From CAZUMW01 sp964621615 (GTDB lineage: Bacteria; Desulfobacterota; WTBG01; CAIYCZ01; CAIRTM01): a stretch of 64,000 nt of DNA. A program made the translations under genes and the position numbers. The DNA is taken from NCBI GenBank assembly GCA_964621615.1, contig CAZUMW010000002.1, forward strand, positions 1-64,000, written 5' to 3'. Below the pieces are notes generated by a model that did not search any database, was not told where the DNA came from, and saw nothing but the letters and a program-made list of their open reading frames with translations. This document shows, in pieces, positions 61,092 through 64,000 of this stretch (positions are counted from its first letter, which is position 1; every line of letters starts with the position of its first letter).

Positions 61092-62694
61092 AAGCTGCGG
61101 CGGAAGCGGCCCGCGCGCCGTCGGTGGAAGCAGGGCGCTATCAGCTTGTTTTGCCGCGTGCGTTTTTTTTATGTGCGCAGCCTGTGCGGGTGACCAGGTG
61201 CCGCAGGAGCACGTTTTGCTGGTGCGGCTCACGCAAAGCCCCCCAACCCTTGACCCGGCGCGCATAGTCGACCTTGACGGCGCTCGAATCGCCGCGAAGC
61301 TGTTTAACGGGCTTGTTGCCTTTGGCGAAACGCTGGAGCCCGTTCCCGACATCGCCGCCTCCTGGGCGGTTTCCGCTGACGGGCGGACCTATACGTTTAC
61401 GCTTAAGCCGGGCGTGCGCTTTTTCAACGGGCGCCCGGTAAGCGCGGGCGACTTTGTCTACTCATTCAGGCGGGTGCTTTCCCCGGAAACCCGGTCTCCG
61501 CGCACGTGGGTGCTGTCCCGAATCCGGGGCGCCCGGGAATTCATGGAGGGGAAGGCCGGTACCGTAACGGGCATGCGCGCTCCCGATAACATGACCCTGG
61601 TGCTGCATCTTAAGGAGCCGTTTGCCCCGTTTATAAATTTTCTGGGCCTTACCACCGCCTATGTTGTCCCCCGGGAAGAGGTTGACAAATGGGGCGCTGA
61701 TTACGGGTTCCACGCAAGCGGGACGGGGCCGTTTGCCCTGCAGGAGTGGCGTCACAATCAGCACATCCTTGTGCGGCGGAACGATTTTTATTTTGGCGAA
61801 AAGCCCCGCCTTTCCGGGATCCGCTACGATGTTATTCCGGAGGATTTCACCGCGCTCGTTTCCTTTGAAAAGTCAGATATTGATCTGCTGCCCGAAATAA
61901 TGCCCGCAGCCTATGACCGCTATCGGAGCGACCCCCGGTGGGCGCCGCATATCAGCAGCGCACCCGCTCTTAACACATATTATCTGGGGCTTAATTGTCA
62001 GAAACCGCCCTTTACGGATGTCAGGGTACGCCGTGCCCTCAACTATGCCATTGACCGCAAAACAATACTTGAGACCGTCATGCAGAGCCGCGGAACGCTT
62101 GCCCGCGGCCCGCTGCCTCCCGGGCTCAGACAGGGGCCCGCCCCGCAGGGATATGCGTACGATCCCGTGGCGGCCCGGGACCTTCTTGCGCAGGCAGGGT
62201 ATCCGGACGGGTTTGAGATGTCTATTTATCAGGCGGCCGATCTTGAAAATCTGTATATAAGTCAGACAATTCAGCAATACCTGAAAAAAGTCGGTATTAC
62301 GGCACGCATTGTACAGCTTGAGTGGAGCGGCTTTCTCGAGGCGGTCTCGCGCGGCGAAGCACAGGCGTTCTGGCTGTCATGGTGGGCTGACTATCCGGAT
62401 GCGGAAAACTTTCTGTTTCCTTTGTTCCACTCCCGCAACTGGGGGCCCGGAGGAAACAGGAGCAGGTTTAAAAATGATAAGATAGACCGGCGTATTGAGC
62501 AGGCGGTCACCATTGGGGACCCGCAAAAAAGGGCGGAGGCCTATGCCGACATAGAGCGGCGTATCGTAGACCAGGCTCCCTGGGTGTTCTTCTGGCACAA
62601 ATCGGTATGCAGCCTGCACCGGCCCCGTGTTCGCGGCTTTTCGCCGCAGCCGCTTGCGGTAATGGAAAAGGGCGTCGATATCGCTGTGCGGTAA
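61063..62694 (+). CDS. Oligopeptide-binding-type lipoprotein (SBP_bac_5)
   Basis: 543 residues from ATG 61063, which lies inside the end of the GT gene (29-base overlap); other starts are possible. The signal ends in a Cys (FFMCAAC), probably lipid-modified. OppA-type motifs: LTQSPPTLDPARIVD, LNTYYLGLNCQKPPFTDVRVRRALNYAIDRKTI, ARDLLAQAGYPDGFEM. Binds peptides or similar for an ABC importer; the permease genes are not here. Confidence 0.88.
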   Translation: MSWCELRSAESCGGSGPRAVGGSRALSACFAACVFFMCAACAGDQVPQEHVLLVRLTQSPPTLDPARIVDLDGARIAAKLFNGLVAFGETLEPVPDIAASWAVSADGRTYTFTLKPGVRFFNGRPVSAGDFVYSFRRVLSPETRSPRTWVLSRIRGAREFMEGKAGTVTGMRAPDNMTLVLHLKEPFAPFINFLGLTTAYVVPREEVDKWGADYGFHASGTGPFALQEWRHNQHILVRRNDFYFGEKPRLSGIRYDVIPEDFTALVSFEKSDIDLLPEIMPAAYDRYRSDPRWAPHISSAPALNTYYLGLNCQKPPFTDVRVRRALNYAIDRKTILETVMQSRGTLARGPLPPGLRQGPAPQGYAYDPVAARDLLAQAGYPDGFEMSIYQAADLENLYISQTIQQYLKKVGITARIVQLEWSGFLEAVSRGEAQAFWLSWWADYPDAENFLFPLFHSRNWGPGGNRSRFKNDKIDRRIEQAVTIGDPQKRAEAYADIERRIVDQAPWVFFWHKSVCSLHRPRVRGFSPQPLAVMEKGVDIAVR

Positions 62695-62825
62695 GCCGGG
62701 CATGCTATGGTAATGTTTGAAGAACCATTACCGCACAGGACATTCCTGCCTGCACTCTCATCTGCGAACGCCGGTCAGCCGCTGCGCAATCGACGCGTTT
62801 CCACACGCGCCCTTTCCTTTCTTCC

Positions 62826-62854
62826 TTGACATAAACGGCGATTAATGGTAATAA
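62826..62854 (+). promoter_or_regulatory. hoxF-like promoter with flanking inverted repeat
   Basis: TTGACA (62826-62831), 17 bases, TAATAA (62849-62854). An inverted pair TTAATGGT (62842-62849) and ACCATTAA (62893-62900) brackets the -10 and the probable start of transcription; a factor binding both could regulate the operon. Confidence 0.55.
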
Positions 62855-62987
62855 AAAAGTATTGTTTTTTTCATAAATTCGAGTATTTTTTAACCATTAA
62901 AATACCCCCGGCCGATCAATACCGACGCCCCGCCTTTATGACAAACAGCTTTAAGATATCATTAATCATTTATTCATGAGGGAACAC

Positions 62988-64000
62988 ATGGCACGAGATC
63001 TATCGACGGCAGTCAAGAATATTTGTACAGAGTGCGATCATGACCGGACCCGATTGATGGATATTGTCCGGTCTGTGCAGGAAGAGTTTTGCTGTGTTTC
63101 TGACGAGGCAATTGACATGATCGCCAGCCGGCTTTCCATCCCGCGCGTGGAAATTGAAAGCCTTGTCAGCTTCTATGCATTTTTATCCAAGGAGCCGAAA
63201 GGAAGAGTGGTTATTCGGCTGTGCGATGACATCATCGACAAAATGAGCGGCTATGATATCGTGGCAAAAACCCTGCAGGACGAGCTCGGCATCGGTATGG
63301 GAGAGACTACGCCGGACGGGGCTGTCTCTCTGGAGACAACCCCCTGCATCGGAATGTGCGATCAGGCTCCTGCAGCACTTGTCAATGACGTTGTTGTTAC
63401 CGAGCTTTCATCGGATAAGGCCCGGAACATGGTAAAGGTTCTCCGGGACGCAGGCGATCCCCGCAAGCTTATTTCCCGCTTTGGTGACGGCAACAACGCC
63501 CATGAGCTTGTTCAGTCGATGGTGGACAACAATATCCGCAAAAAAGGCGCGGTTATTTTTGCCGAGGATGCCCAGCCCGAGGCGGGCCTTAAGCGGGCTC
63601 TGGCAATGACGCCTGCAGAGGTGATAAGGGAAATAAAGACCGCACGCCTTCGGGGGCGCGGGGGCGCGGGATTCCCGACAGGCATGAAGTGGGAGTTTAC
63701 CCGTAACGCCGATGGCGATACAAAATATATTATATGCAATGCCGACGAGGGAGAGCCCGGCACATTCAAAGACCGGGTGCTGTTGACCGAGTGCGCTGAC
63801 CGCCTCTTTGAGGGCATGACAATTGCCGGGTATGCAATCGGGGCTGAAAGCGGCATTTTGTATCTGCGCGGAGAGTATGCGTATTTGTATAATTTCCTGA
63901 ACAGCGTTCTTGAGGCGCGGCGGCAGGCAGGACTGCTGGGCGGCTCCGTGCTCGGCAAGAAGGAGTTCACGTTTGACATACGCATCCAGATGGGTGCGGG
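62988..64000 (+). CDS. NuoE-NuoF fusion (HoxF-like diaphorase), 3' end beyond the window
   Basis: At least 337 residues; AGGG precedes ATG 62988. Residues 1-165 are a NuoE-like thioredoxin-fold domain (SFYAFLSKEPKG, CIGMCDQAPAALV), then NuoF begins (GLKRALAMTPAEVI, RGRGGAGFPTGMKW, NADEGEPGTFKDR: the FMN/NAD site). HoxF and HndC-type subunits pass electrons between NAD(P)H and a hydrogenase or formate dehydrogenase. The NuoE iron-sulfur site has three of the usual four Cys: in IRLCDDIIDKM the second Cys position is Asp, as in some HoxF proteins. The rest, including the F-subunit 4Fe4S site, lies outside. Confidence 0.85.
   Translation, partial: MARDLSTAVKNICTECDHDRTRLMDIVRSVQEEFCCVSDEAIDMIASRLSIPRVEIESLVSFYAFLSKEPKGRVVIRLCDDIIDKMSGYDIVAKTLQDELGIGMGETTPDGAVSLETTPCIGMCDQAPAALVNDVVVTELSSDKARNMVKVLRDAGDPRKLISRFGDGNNAHELVQSMVDNNIRKKGAVIFAEDAQPEAGLKRALAMTPAEVIREIKTARLRGRGGAGFPTGMKWEFTRNADGDTKYIICNADEGEPGTFKDRVLLTECADRLFEGMTIAGYAIGAESGILYLRGEYAYLYNFLNSVLEARRQAGLLGGSVLGKKEFTFDIRIQMGA

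Overview
The window reads as chromosomal DNA of a Gram-negative, non-model bacterium. Signs of this are exported proteins with Sec, Tat and lipoprotein signals, an O-antigen-ligase-type polymerase, a DUF4388 (PATAN) protein, a CFI-box-like C-terminus, a fused NuoE/NuoF (HoxF-type) diaphorase and a two-gene CrtYc/CrtYd lycopene cyclase. These features together are most familiar from Desulfobacterota/Myxococcota-like lineages. That placement is inference; there is no rRNA or tRNA here to confirm it.

Layout. 1-4.2 kb: a secreted eight-repeat PQQ-type propeller protein, then (minus strand) a DUF3750 gene, a small secreted protein and the decayed remains of an isoquinoline-oxidoreductase-type iorA-iorB pair. 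4.5-7 kb: an uncharacterised protein, a VapBC toxin-antitoxin pair with a recognisable promoter/operator, and a HhH-GPD DNA glycosylase. 7-18 kb: a co-directional defence operon in the order hsdM-RAYT-hsdM-abiEi-abiEii-hsdS-(hsdR remnant)-fic-hsdR, almost every junction being a 4-bp ATGA overlap. 18.5-26 kb: a propeller/alpha-beta-hydrolase lipoprotein, a double gamma-glutamylcyclotransferase, a GGDEF/HDOD signalling operon and a solitary ketol-acid reductoisomerase. 26-31 kb: a substrate-binding-like protein, an O-antigen-ligase/TPR membrane protein and a glycosyltransferase in one operon. 31-38 kb: a secreted M64-type metallopeptidase with a small secreted partner, a J-domain-like membrane protein, a degenerate Hpt-like protein and a DUF4388 protein. 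38-46 kb: lepA, hemW, a sugar transferase, a Na/Pi cotransporter, a YibQ-type deacetylase-like protein and a UvrD/PcrA helicase. 46-51 kb: two divergent paralogous cysteine-rich miniproteins and a carotenoid cluster (crtYc, crtYd converging on crtI-crtB-crtE). 51-58.6 kb: a small secreted protein, a subtilase, a GAF-domain kinase-like protein, transaldolase, a REC-GGDEF response regulator and glmM. 58.7-64 kb: two GT4 glycosyltransferases, an OppA-type lipoprotein, and the start of a hoxF-like gene cut by the window edge.

How it fits together. The carotenoid genes give a complete-looking route from prenyl diphosphates to a cyclised carotene (CrtE, CrtB, CrtI, CrtYc/d). GlmM, the sugar transferase, three GT4 enzymes and the O-antigen ligase point to surface glycan assembly. 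The most unusual region is 7-18 kb. There a type I restriction-modification system with two different HsdM genes carries a RAYT (REP-associated Y1 transposase) seated between them with perfect ATGA overlaps at both ends. REP-like palindromes are present in-frame inside the RAYT coding sequence. An AbiE toxin-antitoxin pair with its own promoter and operator lies between hsdM and hsdS. Next come a 38-codon stub of an earlier hsdR and a Fic protein, ahead of a complete hsdR. All functional statements come from reading motifs by eye; no database search was run.
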